64,000 nt of DNA from positions 1,054,001 to 1,118,000 of the forward strand of contig JARKIF010000008.1 in assembly GCA_029378245.1 (NCBI GenBank), read 5' to 3'. The notes below the pieces were generated by a model that was not told the DNA's origin, did not search any database, and saw only the letters and a program-made list of their open reading frames with translations. This DNA is from Roridomyces roridus. Lineage: Eukaryota; Basidiomycota; Agaricomycetes; Agaricales; Mycenaceae. The position numbers and the translations under genes were made by a program. Of this stretch, positions 23,634 through 35,092 are shown piece after piece. Position 1 is the first letter of the stretch. Every line of letters starts with the position of its first letter.

Positions 23634-24335
23634 ATGGATTCTTCTCATCGTCTTGCCATTCAGAGGTACTGTTTTTCGTGCATCTCGCATCTTACTCACT
23701 TCTCTCAGTATAATCACCGACGGCGTCGAGTTGGTACTGGCTCTACGGGAACGCGAAAAAATCCTCCAAGAGGTATCCTGCCAGACGTCGTCGTCGCACG
23801 ACACGAACTTTATACTCACAAGAGCGCGTCGCGACGATACGAAGAAGGATTTGAACGAGGTCGTCGAGCGTCTCGCTGATCTCCCGCATTTTCCCAAAGA
23901 GTTTCCCATAGAGGTGTTCAGGGATTGGATGGATAAACACCACGAGACGTTCACGGAGGCTGCGAGGTACTGCGATGAGGTCGTGCGTCTATCGTCTCCG
24001 CTGGAGGAGGGTCAAGTGCACCCCGAGGTCGAGCGTCTTTGGGTCGTTGTGAAGGAGTTGGAGGATCGGGTTTCGGAGCGGGAACGTGAGGTCAAGCTGA
24101 GGGAGGAACGGATTTTGGAACGGGACCCCGAGGTCGAGGTGAGATATCTCATTATCGGTACAATATTCTGACGAGTGGGTAGCTGCGCAAATGTGTTGCC
24201 AGAATCGAAGCGGCGCATGAACGGGAATCAAGAGTATTTGCAGATTTCATGGGTAGATGCGTGGGTGAAAAAGGCAGTGAGATTGCTGAGTGGGTGTTTG
24301 GGAGACTTGTGGACGCAGATTTACGTATTGATTGA
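23634..24335 (+). CDS. Coiled-coil orphan
   Basis: Exons 23634-23665, 23709-24138 and 24183-24335 join in phase to 204 residues. The sequence is almost entirely helical and charged (ALREREKILQEV, ERLADLPHFPKEFPIEVF, DWMDKHHETFTEAARYC, VVVKELEDRVSEREREVKL, REERILERD, RKCVARIEAAHERESRV), with no signal, membrane segment or catalytic motif. It lies between Nur1 and another coiled-coil gene on the same strand. I do not recognise a family; a scaffold or cytoskeletal role is only a guess from composition. Confidence 0.65.
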
Positions 24336-24374
24336 TTCCTCGTACTACTTACTCTTCTCCCATTCAATCCCATC

Positions 24375-26173
24375 ATGCCAACTCGTATTCAGATTCGCTG
24401 CTTCGTGAGTCGGAACAGAAGCTGCTTTGATGTGCATGTTTCTTACCAGAACCGTCGCCCACAAACAATATTTAGCACTTTGACGCCGAGGGTCGACCAA
24501 AGGGAAGAGGTTCGTGTCCGTTCCTCTTCTCCTCGTTCTCTCATTGAGCCTTGCAGGCTGTCGGCGTGGCCTGAGCTGCTTATACATTCATCCAAGCAAT
24601 CCTGACTGGGCCAACACTCCCGAGTCAACTCTGACTCCCTGGCCTAATCGTCGCGACTCGAACAGATCGCCTCCTCGGCGCGACAGATCGCCTCCTCGTC
24701 ACGACAGATCGCCTCCCCGTCGTTCAGACCCGCGTTATTCTCGTTCAACGTCGCCTCGACGGAGACAAGACTCGATGGGTGCAAATGGCTACCTTCCATA
24801 CTCCCCACAGCAGTCGTCCGCGCCCAGGCCAGCATTCCGATCTGCCACCACCGCCACCCTCACTACTTCCACCGCCACCCGCGCTACCCTCTACGTTTTC
24901 TAGCGCGTCGCAGTCGAGTCCCGCGCCAAGACTGTCCACGCGCTCAGAGTTGAAGGTTAATTGGGAAAAGATACTGCCGTTCGTACCCTCCTCGATGTTA
25001 CGCGACTGGTTCTCATTACGAAACAAAGACTGATAGCGGATTGTGTGCAAGCGCGCAAGGCGCACCAGGAAGCTCTGGACGATAAAATAGAGTTTGGAAA
25101 AATCCTGGGATCCGAGTACTACCGAAAGTTGTCGGAGACCGACGCAGCAAAAATCAACGAGGAGCATGAGCGGCTGGATGAAATTGGCAAAGAAAAGGGC
25201 AAGATTGTGGTCGCCAAGATCAAGTCACTCGGCGAGACGGATTGGTGGCCGGTCGGTCCCAACGAGGGCAGCGCAGACGACTATCGGAATATGGTCGAAT
25301 ACGCAAAGGAGTTGGCCGAAACGGCCAAGTCGATGCACGAACAGTACCTCAAGAATGCCAATGATCTCACTCTCCCCGTTGAGCCCGATCCCAGACCACT
25401 CAAGCGGAGGCGTCTCTCGGACGCTGCTGTACCGCCCATGCAACCAGCGGACTATGGCCGATTTGGAGAAGCTCCAGGAGAAGCTGGAGGCCCTGGAAGA
25501 GCGCATTGGAGACATTCAGAACCAAATCATCTCCTTTGAAAGCCAGACGCAGGAAGACATCACATCACTCGTCGAAAGCAGGTTGGAGTCCATGCCGCTG
25601 GACTCCGCCAGCGGCAGCGCTGCGCCAACCAACCATCCATCGTTAGGGCCGTTACAGCAGACGGTGCAGGATACGAGCACTAATGTCGCCGAATTGACGG
25701 AGGCGCTGGCAATAATGAATGGAAAGCTGCGAGACCTTTCCGAGCGCAATCAAGCTCTGGAAAATGAGGCGCAGAATTATCCCAGCGAGCTCGAGGCGGT
25801 GAGTAAAATATCTAATCTCGGAATAATCTTTTGATAACTTTTGTAGTTGCAACAACGATTCCAGTTGTACGAAGAGGCGCATGAACACGACGTGAGACAA
25901 ATGCAAGCTCTTGAGGCCTCGCTCGACGCAGTCAAGAAGCGTGCCGTGACACCCGCACCTTTGCCTCTCCCGTTGATACTGAGTGCGCTCGACGAACCAA
26001 TCAGGGACGGAGTCGAAGCAGCCGTGCGACCGATTGTGGAGAAGCTGGCTCGAGAGTTGGATGAGAAGATTGAGAAACAAGACGCTGGATCTGCAGTATG
26101 GTCCAAGCTGGCGCGTACGTTTCAACTTTTGAGTGTAATTGAAGAGGTGACTCCTCAAGTTAAGCCTGTATGA
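24375..26173 (+). CDS. RS/proline-rich and coiled-coil protein with three frame breaks
   Basis: The start is uncertain (ATG 24375 is a candidate). The first clear part is an Arg-Ser-Pro repeat, DRSPPR repeated three times around 24660-24725, followed by RSTSPRRR, reminiscent of SR proteins. A proline run (PPPPPSLLPPPP) follows, then LPFVPSSMLRDWFSLRN, RLIADCVQARKAHQEALDDK, a WWPVGPNEGSADDYRNMVEY segment and two coiled coils (DLEKLQEKLEALEERIGDI; LQQRFQLYEEAHEHDVRQM) across an intron at about 25799-25846. The frame shifts at about 24775-24830 (+1), 25021-25031 (-1) and 25440-25465 (+1), with no usable introns. Either a pseudogene or, as for other genes here, sequence errors. The function is unknown. 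Confidence 0.55.
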
Positions 26174-26281
26174 TATCTTGATAAATCCTCCATCTGGATG
26201 ATCGTTGTTTGTTGCCCCTTATCCGTTTATATCACCGGAGACTTGTGGCCGTTGAAATATTTTTGGTTTTCTCTTGGGACA

Positions 26282-28018
26282 ATGCGTGTTCCTCTACTCT
26301 TGAGCTTGTCGCTCGTCGTCGTCGGTCAGACCCTCTCAGAAGCCGACATCGCCACAGTGACGGCACTGCTAGCCCAAGGTGCTAAGCAAAGGTACGTATT
26401 CCGATCAACAAGCTTTAAGCTTCCCTTCCATCTCACAAACGGTACTTAGCTGGGAGCTTGGAACTCGCGCCGAATCACTCTTGGAGCTCTATGCACCACA
26501 ATTCTCGGTCTTTGGGTCAGCGGGAGTTCCTCCACCGTCGAGCGTGCCGTCCAACACGACTTCCGCAATTGCCCCCGTGTTTTCGATCGCGAAGAATGTG
26601 GTTTCTGCGCTCAGTAATTCAACGACCGGCCCTCAGGCGTTGATCAGCGGAGACGGCGCTGCCGGAGACCCTGCTTCCATTGGTGTCGCCGTCCTTCTGG
26701 CGAATTGGACTGGGCAAGGAACTGGTGAGATCTACATATCCCTGGCCGAAGTCGCGTGGCGACTAATGAATTTGTTCATTTCAGGCGGGCTGAACTATGC
26801 TGCTGCGGCTCAGAACCAGCTTGACTACCTGTTGAATGTGGTGCCACGGACGAGCGACGGGGCTATCTCTCATCGCGTTGCACAGGTTCAGTTATGGTAA
26901 GACTTGTGCTCGTGTTCTGTGCCTGTTCTCATGACAATATAGGAGCGACTTCGTGTATATGGTCCCGCCCTTCCTTGCCTATTATGGTGCTCTCACGCAA
27001 AACACCACCCTGATAAACGAGGCCTACAACCAGATAAACTTATATCGCAATCATCTCCGCGACTCGAAAACCTCTCTCTGGACGCATATAGCACTTGGGA
27101 ATAATACCAATGACACTCCGAACGACCCAGGGCACTGGTCTACAGGTTCGCCTCCTTCCCTGAAAGTCTTTCAGCAACTTATCGTGCAGGAAACGCATGG
27201 GCCGCCGCTGGGATGCTGCGCGTCCTTGCTACGATGAAGAATTCTCCGTACAGTAAATCATTTTCTAGCCAGCAAAAGGACTTGGGCAATTGGGTCAAGG
27301 AGGTTTGCATAATTCTTTCTCTCCGGGTCGGCCATTCTAATGTCTCTCAGATTCATTCCGCCATGTTTGCTCAAATCGTACGCCCCCAGCCTGGCTTCAC
27401 TTTCGCAGACTAATCTTCAACCAGGACTCTACGAATATATTCACGAACTATGCCGACCAATCCATCAACACCACAGGATCGTTCTACGATACCGCTTCCA
27501 CCACACTACTCGCCAGCACAGTCTATCGAGCGTCCCTTTTGCTTAATGACCACAGTCATTTACCCAATGCAGAAAAGTGTCGCCAGGCGCTCTACGCCAC
27601 CTCTCCTAATTCTAATCAGTCCTCGGCGGCTTCATCTAGCCCTCCTGCCAGTAGCCCTCCTGCCAGTAGCCCTTCTGCCTCGCACTCGTCGGCTTCAGGC
27701 TCTTCATCGCATGCATCGACGAGTGCAACCCCAACTGCGCCCTCGGCAAGCCCCAGTGCCACAATAGCATCAATCAATGGGCTCGTCCACTTCACAAACG
27801 ATGGATGGTTAACCCCTGTTGTAAATCCCGAACAGTTCTCGGCGCAGGGGCAGAATAGTCCAGAAGGACAGGCGTTTGTTTTGCTTTTGGATGCCGCGTA
27901 CTCGGAGTGGGTCGCTGGAGGGAGTGTTGGAGCGAATGCTGCTAGGAGAGGATCGGCAGCAGCTGGATGGACAGTGCTTGTGTGCGCTCTGCTGGGGGCT
28001 GCCCTCACACTCGCATGA
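26282..28018 (+). CDS. Secreted six-hairpin glycoside hydrolase (GH88/GH105-like), predicted GPI-anchored
   Basis: The start at 26282 gives a signal peptide (MRVPLLLSLSLVVVGQTLS). The body, over about eight exons, has alpha/alpha six-hairpin features: QNQLDYLLNVVPRTSDGAIS, SDFVYMVPPFLAYYGALT, SLWTHIALGN, the hallmark PGHWSTGNAWAAAGMLRVL and SFYDTASTTLLASTVYRAS. Family members remove unsaturated uronic acids from pectin or glycosaminoglycan fragments; substrate and activity here are inferred. Some fungal relatives are uncharacterised. A Ser/Pro-rich linker (SSPPASSPPASSPSAS) leads to a small hydrophobic tail (AAAGWTVLVCALLGAALTLA) after small residues, typical of a GPI signal, so the enzyme probably stays on the cell wall or membrane. 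Confidence 0.78.
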
Positions 28019-28171
28019 TTTCAACGGACTTGGTATATGGCCTGGATCTATCATGGACCTATTTATTCTTCATCTATGTACGGATAGACTGGAACTAATT
28101 TTCGCTTTTGTTTATTTCATGAGCAGGATAGCACGCCCAAAGCAGATCTATTAACAATTATATAGCTTTAA

Positions 28172-29419
28172 TTATGGCTGAGGAGGCATGCCCATCTCCT
28201 CGGGAGTTAAAGAAGACGACTCAATCATGACGCCCAACCCGATTTTTGCTTGGTTCTGAGGCGCATGTCAGTGGTTGGAGGCTCGAATAGAGAAAGAATA
28301 CGAACCTTGAAATGATCAATCTCCCCAGAAATCAAAAAGGCAAACGTTGGCGTGAAACGCTGCTCGAGAAGAGCAGCGACTTTGCCTGTGGTGTCAAACT
28401 GCGCCCGGAAAGTGGCTAGCCGGAGGTCATATTTGGCGCCAATGGTCGTGATAGCTTCCCGACGATTGGGCATGGCAATGAGCTGCAAGTCGGCAGCCAC
28501 CTCCACCTTGTCGCTCAGCTTCTGCCAGTACGTCGTCTGGAGAATGCCGAGGCCCTGGGTCTGCGCGGTCGCGATCCAGCTCTTGTCAGAGCTGGTGATT
28601 TTTGCGAGGTACGACGAAGAGATCTCGGACACGTCCGGTGTTGGTCGTTGGAAGATGGTCTCGACACCGAGGGCGATGTTTTTGGTGATGGACTGGAGGT
28701 AGCTACCGACGTAGATGCCCGTCCCGTCAGTGGGTGATGGGTTCATTGCTTTCCCATTGATACTGTAATCTTGGCCCTGGTAGTCGTGCTCGAGTTGTAT
28801 CATGTTGTGGCCGGGTTGTGAAGACAGCTGCATATAACATGAGCATGACGAATGTCAGGGGAACATCTGGGCTGACCTGCGCTTGCAGTTTGGTAACGGT
28901 GCTGGGTGTCCAGCCATAGTTGAACCGGCCACTGACATTCCCATCATGGTCCACTCCGCCTTGCAGGAAGACCTAGAAGAATTGGGACGAGTGGTCACAG
29001 GGTGGAATGGTAGAGGGAGCTACCTGGGTGCTGCCGAATATTGCACCAAAATTGTACGAGGAGGGAGCGGTCTGGGACCCCAGGGCGAAAGAATGCGTCA
29101 CTTGGAAAAGAGGGCTCATTGAGAGACTTTTCGTCAAGTCGGCGCGTGCTCCATCGAAGGCAAAGTTGGTGAGGTGTGTTGCTATGCGAGAAATGGGTAC
29201 AAGGACGCGGAGGAGAGAGATGGACGCACATTTAACTTCTTTTTGGAGGTTTTCGACAGTGCCAGGTTGGGGAAGACCGAGATCTGCTCGCCACAGAGAA
29301 AAGCGGTCGTAGGCATTGAAGAGGGGGGAGATGGGCGTAAAGTACGAGTATCTCAGAGAGGGCGAGGGGTCGATGAGGGTGTCCTTGACGGGCAGCGGAG
29401 GAATGGACGTTGTGGCCAT
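28172..29419 (-). CDS. TOM40: Tom40, mitochondrial import channel
   Basis: Beta-barrel pore of the TOM complex in the outer mitochondrial membrane. It begins MATTSIPPLPVKDTL with family features SPLFNAYDRFSLWRADLGLP and PGTVENLQKEVK, then LTNFAFDGARADLTKSLSMS, PLFQVTHSFALGS, NYGFGAIF-like NFGAIFGS, VFLQGGVDHDGNVSGRFNYG, EHDYQGQDYSINGKAMNPS, QSITKNIALGVE and TFRAQFDTTGKVAALLEQRF. It ends PEEMGMPPQP. Introns are short (for example after DHFK and EVK) and all phases agree, giving a little over 350 residues, normal for fungal Tom40. It is divergent from the GT15 gene. Intact. Confidence 0.94.
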
Positions 29420-29813
29420 CCTTGGAAAATAACACGAACCGAATCGGATCAAATTACACAACGCGTCGACTCTTCCGACCTGACGGCCTGCTGCGCTCGT
29501 TGTCTCTTTGAATTTTCACTCGCGACGCGACGGACTGCCGGAGAGCCTGGTCTTTTCTTTTGCGGCGGAATATCTCGATTGTTGGAATTTCCGACGCGAT
29601 ACAACGGACTAGTGCCTCGAAATAGCGGACACAACTACTGCGGAGCGACAGGGTGGGCAACGCCTGCCTACCGCCTGTACTGCGATGCAGTTCAGTGGAT
29701 TTTTCCGCAAAAATTGCCAATATGGCCACCAGATATAGCTTCCGAAGGTGATCGTTTCTTGGACGACTTATAACCTGGAGCACGATGAGCGGCCGAGCAT
29801 CCTTTCCTTCACC
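29420..29813. promoter_or_regulatory. Divergent promoter region between Tom40 and the GT15 gene
   Basis: A 394-bp region between two start codons in head-to-head orientation. It must hold both promoters. Short ORFs on either strand lack any support. I see no clear TATA box, tRNA or repeat in it. Confidence 0.55.
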
Positions 29814-31450
29814 ATGGCCGCCAATGCAATCATGGCACCCCGGAGGTATATTTTCTTGGTTTTGCTTGTGTTCGTTGTAGTGAGTCTGCAGCTCCGAGCA
29901 TCACCATCGTTGTTCACCTTGTGGCTCTAGTTGAGCCTGCATTTTTTTCTTCGCGTTTCCAACATGGATTATGGTGCACTTCCACTCAAGTCACCGTTCC
30001 ACGTTTCTTCTTCCTCCAACTTGTCGATCTCTTCCGCGATTGGACAATACAAACCTTCACCGGACCCTGATGGACGCAGAGCCAACGCCACCTTTGTGTT
30101 TCTCTGCAGAAATGATGACCTCGATGGCGTCCTTGCCAGTGTCCAGTCTATGGAGGACCGTTTCAACAGGAAGTTCCACTATCCGTGGGTTTTCCTCAAC
30201 GACGAACCATTCACGGAAGATTTTCAACAACGAGTCACTTTGATGACGGTACGGTGCTGCTCTAGATGTCTCCCAATGCTAATAGCATCTCAGGATTCCC
30301 CCGTATCGTTTGGACTGATTCCGCAAGAACATTGGGTGCAGCCAGACTGGATAGACGAGAACAGAGCCCGTCGAGGCCGCCAGCATTTGATGAATCAGCG
30401 TATAATCTATGGCGGTAAGTTTTGTCTGTTTCTTGAAATGCATTCGCTAATCTTTCAGGGAGTGTTCCGTATAGAAATATGTGCCGATTCAACAGCGGTT
30501 TCTTCTTCAAACATCCACTGCTGCAAGCTTATCGTTATTATTGGAGAGTCGAACCCTCTGTTCGTTTCTTCTGCGACCTCGACTACGATCCTTTCTTGTA
30601 CATGGTAAGCCGGACTGTTCTCGAATCACCTCGCATCTGATGAAGGATCAGGAGGAACACGACAAAATATACAGTGCGATCATTCAATCTCTTGATCTGA
30701 TCGCCGTTCACCCTTGCTTCAAGGCTTTACGATTGCTCTCGAAGAGCACCGTGAGACTGTGAAGACTCTGTGGGATTCAGTAAAGGAATTCGTGGCGGAG
30801 AACCCGCATCTCGTGAACCCCGAGAATGCGATGGATTTCCTATCCAACGACGGAGGCGAGCAATACAACATGTGCCATTGTACGATTCTCTCATTCTTTC
30901 TGTCTCGGTACATTTCTGACCTCATGTAGATTGGAGCAACTTTGAGATCAGCGATATGGACTTTTGGCGCGGCGAAGCCTATACAAAATTCTTTGAATTT
31001 CTGGACTGCCAAAGGCGGTTGGTACTACGAAAGGTGGGGCGACGCACCTGTACACAGTATCGCAGCTTCGTGAGTGTTTTGCGGCCATCTCGTACGTATA
31101 GCTCATTATTCCAGCTTGTTCGCTCGCAAAGATCAAACACATTTCTTCCGTGTATGTTTGTTTTATTTTTTCCGCTCTCAAACAGGTGCTCACTTTTACA
31201 CATAGGACATAGGTATGTGAAGTTGCACCGATTTCTTCGTGCTAAAACTGTGCAGGGTACAAGCACGATAGATTCGGACATTGTCCCGGTGGGGCCCAAT
31301 GGACTGCCGGCCGATGTGCTTGCAATCCAAACGATGCTTTCGGTATTTTTCACTCTCGTGCATTGGTCAAGGCTCTGACTTGTTACAGACTATTCGGCGG
31401 GTTCCTGCTTGAATCGGTTCGAAGCACTGTTCGGTGTTCCAATACAATAA
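29814..31450 (+). CDS. GT15 alpha-1,2-mannosyltransferase (Kre2/Mnt1/KTR family), one frame break
   Basis: Golgi type II membrane enzyme transferring mannose from GDP-mannose to N- and O-glycans. Splicing [16 protein letters not shown] to [11 protein letters not shown] gives the membrane anchor. The catalytic part reads [87 protein letters not shown] and [15 protein letters not shown], then [19 protein letters not shown] and [15 protein letters not shown]. It ends [15 protein letters not shown]. The acidic FCDLDYDP and [13 protein letters not shown] motifs are intact. Between FEFLD and [11 protein letters not shown] one base too many is present (31005-31006). The C-terminal apparent shift near 31300 is explained by an intron ending GTGCAG and is not an error. 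Confidence 0.9.
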
Positions 31451-31531
31451 ACTGTATTTTTATTTCGCTGGTCCGTGGTATTATAGCCCTAGATTACAAA
31501 TACACATAGCGCGAAAGCAAGAGGCTCTCAA

Positions 31532-34500
31532 TCATAATATTGATTGGGAATAATATTGATACTGCAGCGGTTGTGAGATTCAAGTAGGCCAGCACGATTG
31601 AGACTCACCGAATCATATAACCGCGTCCAACTAGAGCCCAAAGAACTGTCTATCAACTTGTCCACATATTCGCCCACTAGCGAATGCGTCATTGCTGGCT
31701 GGAACCGGTCCCGCAGCAAAGTCGCCGTCTGCTCCCCGAATGCAGCAAAGCAAGGCAAGGTGGAATCTCTTTGCATCAATTCCACCAGGGTGATAATCCT
31801 ATCGCAATGCTTCCTTGCCGCTTCAAAGCCCTCGCGGAATAGTCGCCTAAACTCGAGGTATGCGTGACCTTGCACACCCCCTAATACCTCGACGTATTCC
31901 GGCAACAGCTTGAAAGGCGCTGCCTCGAAACCAAGGTTACCCGGCGACTGTGCTAGTATAAACCCAAAGTCTAGTGAAGAGTAATCATTTACAAGAAAGA
32001 TTCCAGACAGAAACGGCTTGCCTATATGCACTAGTCGACCATCCCGGTCCAAAAGGATATTACCGTTGTGACGGTCTTTGACCTGGAGGAGATAGGTAAC
32101 AACGGAATAGCCTGGTGTCGTCTAAATATCAACTGGGGAGGCAAGAGAACCCACGCACCGGCCAGGGACTTTGCGAAATTGAGCTGAGCTCGGGCGAACT
32201 TGGCTGACGAAGGATCACCGTACGCCTGTTGGCGGTCAGGAAGATAAACCAAGGACACCAGCCACACTCACATTTTTGAAGTGATCAAACAGCGTGACGT
32301 GCCCAAGCCGGCCCTCAGCTAACCTTCTGGCATATTCGGCTTTTTTGATCGAGTGTATGGACACTGCGTCGGTAATTGTCTCGACCAAACCCGACGTGGC
32401 GCCTGTGATGACAATGCGAAAGTATCGCACCCAACATGCGCAATTTTCTTCTTCCCAGATGTTTTGAAATTCCCGAATGAGTTGAACAGCCAGCTGTTCT
32501 TGCCGCAAGTCGGCGCCTGTCTTGACGATTACGCTTACACAGTCCCAATTTGCTGAAACACGGTTAACACAGGTTGAAAACAAGAGAAGAAAGAAACGTA
32601 CCCAGATGGCCGTAGGGTGATGCTTGCCGTATTCTGCTCTGGAAACTAGAGATGAGATGCCGCAAGATCAGTTACAAACAACTTCACCTTTTTCGAGGCC
32701 CAGGATTCACTAAATACAACAGCAGAGGGGTCTGCTTTATTAAGTTCCCGTCTTATTATACCCTCATCCTCAGCAGTGTTCATACCCCGGCTCAGGTCAC
32801 CAATCCGTATCGTACCTCGATCCTCCCGGTGCTCCTTCATCCGCTCCATCCGCTCCTCCTCGAGGTCCATCATCTCCTTCATAATCCTATCCCGGATGGA
32901 CGACGCATCCGAGTACTGCAGACGGCGTCCCGCACTGTGTGTATCGGCCGGATTCTGCTCTGTGAGCCAGCTGGAACCAGGTAGCCATCGCAGTGGGACA
33001 GTCACGTCCACGGGCATACCCGGAATGTGGCTGCTCGGGGGATGTGCAAGAGTGGCGTTGAGCTGTGCGAGCATGATCGCTGCTGTCCGCATGCGATCAG
33101 AATACTCGTCGAGCGACATGACGGGCCCGATGTCTTGAGAAAGCTCAAGCGGCGTACCAAGGGACGAGGTTTGGGAAATTGATCGTGACATCGAATGTGC
33201 GCGATCGAGAGGGGGAGGGGATGGAGGCAGAGAACGTGACCACGCAGCCATGTCGAGGTCCTTGTTTTTTGGCGCGGGTGGCAATACAATCGAATCGGAA
33301 AGATTGATGGCTTCAGAGCGGAGTGACTGGCTGGCCCCATACAATTGCTCGATGAGATCAACTTCCTCTTCTTCAGACGGAGGCGATGAATCCGTAGGGG
33401 ACTGGACCACGACTGCGGGATTGAGAATAGGTTGCTGCTCGGCATCCATAGTCTCGGATCTCAGAGGACGCCCAGCGGCGTTGAAAGGGATCAGGTCCGC
33501 AGAAGCACCCTTCCTCTGATTCTCCTTGAGAACAATCTTCTTCAGAACCTCCTTGTTGCCACGTTTCGCGGGATCAAAGTCAAGATCGTCGTTCAGAATT
33601 TCGAGAAGGAGGAGGTAAGGGGCTCTTTCGGCCGAGTTGAGAACCACACTCTCGCCAGGGGGTATCCGAACTATACGGTGGTGCGGCTGCGGGACGCCCT
33701 GTGGCCGCGGCGTGTCCGAGGACGAACAGAACATTGGCATACACACCTAATACATTAGATTAACACGCATAACAGGGAAAAGGTGCTCACTTCGGCTGGT
33801 AGTTTGTGATTCAGGGCCGTCAGTTCGGCTCGAAGAGCACTCACACGTGCCGGTCGTGGGACAACCAAAAGCCGGTTCGATATGTTCTCAAGGGTCAGTA
33901 AGAATTGAATCTGAGAGGGAATGAAAAAAATTCAGGTAGAGCGGCTTGTAGACCGACCTCAGATCGACAAAAATGACTTCGGAGGAGATGTGTTTGAGAT
34001 GGCGCGTCATAGTTGGCTAATAACACATCGACCATATTGAGAGACGGTGTCCTAGGCGGATGGCGCGCGGAGGAAATGGAGGGAGAGGACTGGTAAGGGG
34101 TCGTGCTCCCTTCAGCGTCGAGTTGTCCGAGAGGGTCCTCCGAGTGCCTTGATCGTCGGACTTGCCTCAAATGAAGAGGAAGAGCAGGCGCTGTTTGCGC
34201 AGCTGGAACCGTCCGGCGACGACCGTTGACATGTACACCGTTTGGATGCAGCAGGTTGGGCAATGACACCTGGCCGGGCAAGGCATCCTCCTCTTCTTCG
34301 TCCTCGTCATTCTCCAGCGAAAGGCTGGCGGAGCTTGGGCTGCCATACGACGTGACCTCATCGTCCTGGGACTCGATACTTTTGAGCTGCGCGCCGTCCT
34401 CTTCGACGCGGCCTTGCTCGACCGCAACCTCGCCCATAATCTCTGTAAGTTGGGGCATACCCGGAGTCCCAGCAAGGATCATGGAGATGCCAATGACGGC

Positions 34501-35030
34501 GGGCTCAAGATGGGGTTTCACTTTGCGTCGCGAGAAACGCGACTGGAACGGCAAATTGAGGCCGGCGTACGGCGCTTGGCGCCGGAGGCGGCAGATCGGC
34601 GAATATTATTTCATGGCACTTGTGGAGAACGCGTTGGCAGATGAAGAAGGAACGGGATCGATTAGGGGAGGTAGAAAGATCCCGTAGAGCAGCCTGTAGA
34701 AACCAGAGCGTCTGCAAGACAAGTATTCAGAAATTTCAGGAGATTCGGAGACTTGCAACGCACAAACATGGCAATGTGAGTCGACCGCTGAGCGACATCG
34801 ACCACAAAACATTCTAGTGCCCGAGACTGCGTCGGACGGGTGACGAGGAGATGGCATATAAAGCCCCAGACATCGCGCAGGTCTTGGGTATCGAACTGGC
34901 GGAGTCTTCTAGTGAGATAGTAGGTGATGCCCACGTTGTCGGGATAGAGGGTGAGGTATTGGAGTGCTATGGGAATTGTGAAGAAAGACGGAGACAGAAA
35001 CAGTCGGAGAAGGAGTCCATGGCTGGACAT
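31532..35030 (-). CDS. PIK1: Phosphatidylinositol 4-kinase Pik1 (PI4K beta type), one frame break
   Basis: Makes PI4P at the Golgi, and in yeast also in the nucleus, driving post-Golgi secretion. The N-terminal lipid-kinase-unique helices read LLRLFLSPSFFTIPIALQYL, NVGITYYLTRRLR, LWFLQAALRDLS, RRKVKPHLEPAVIGISMIL and FLLTLENISNRLLVVPRPAR. The kinase domain reads SVIVKTGADLRQEQLAVQLI, the catalytic loop KDRHNGNILLD and DFGFILAQSPGNLGFEAAPF, then the activation segment and LFREGFEAARKHCDRIITL. It ends YYSQSIL. The intron between HI and DFGF (31981-32021, 41 nt) starts with GC. Between ADLPPPAPSA and YAGLNLPFQSRF (34565-34575) there is one extra base. A Ser/Pro/acidic linker lies between the two halves, as in Pik1. 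Confidence 0.92.
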
Positions 35031-35092
35031 TGGTTGTGTGCCAATGCCAAAAGTAAAGGAGGGCCATCACTGATCAAACCACGTCGACGCTC

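Noticed and set aside
31261..31380. Apparent frame shift in the C-terminus of the GT15 gene
   Set aside because: An intron from GTATGTGAAG to GTGCAG (about 31212-31256) gives [13 protein letters not shown] and then [12 protein letters not shown] in one frame, so no indel is needed.
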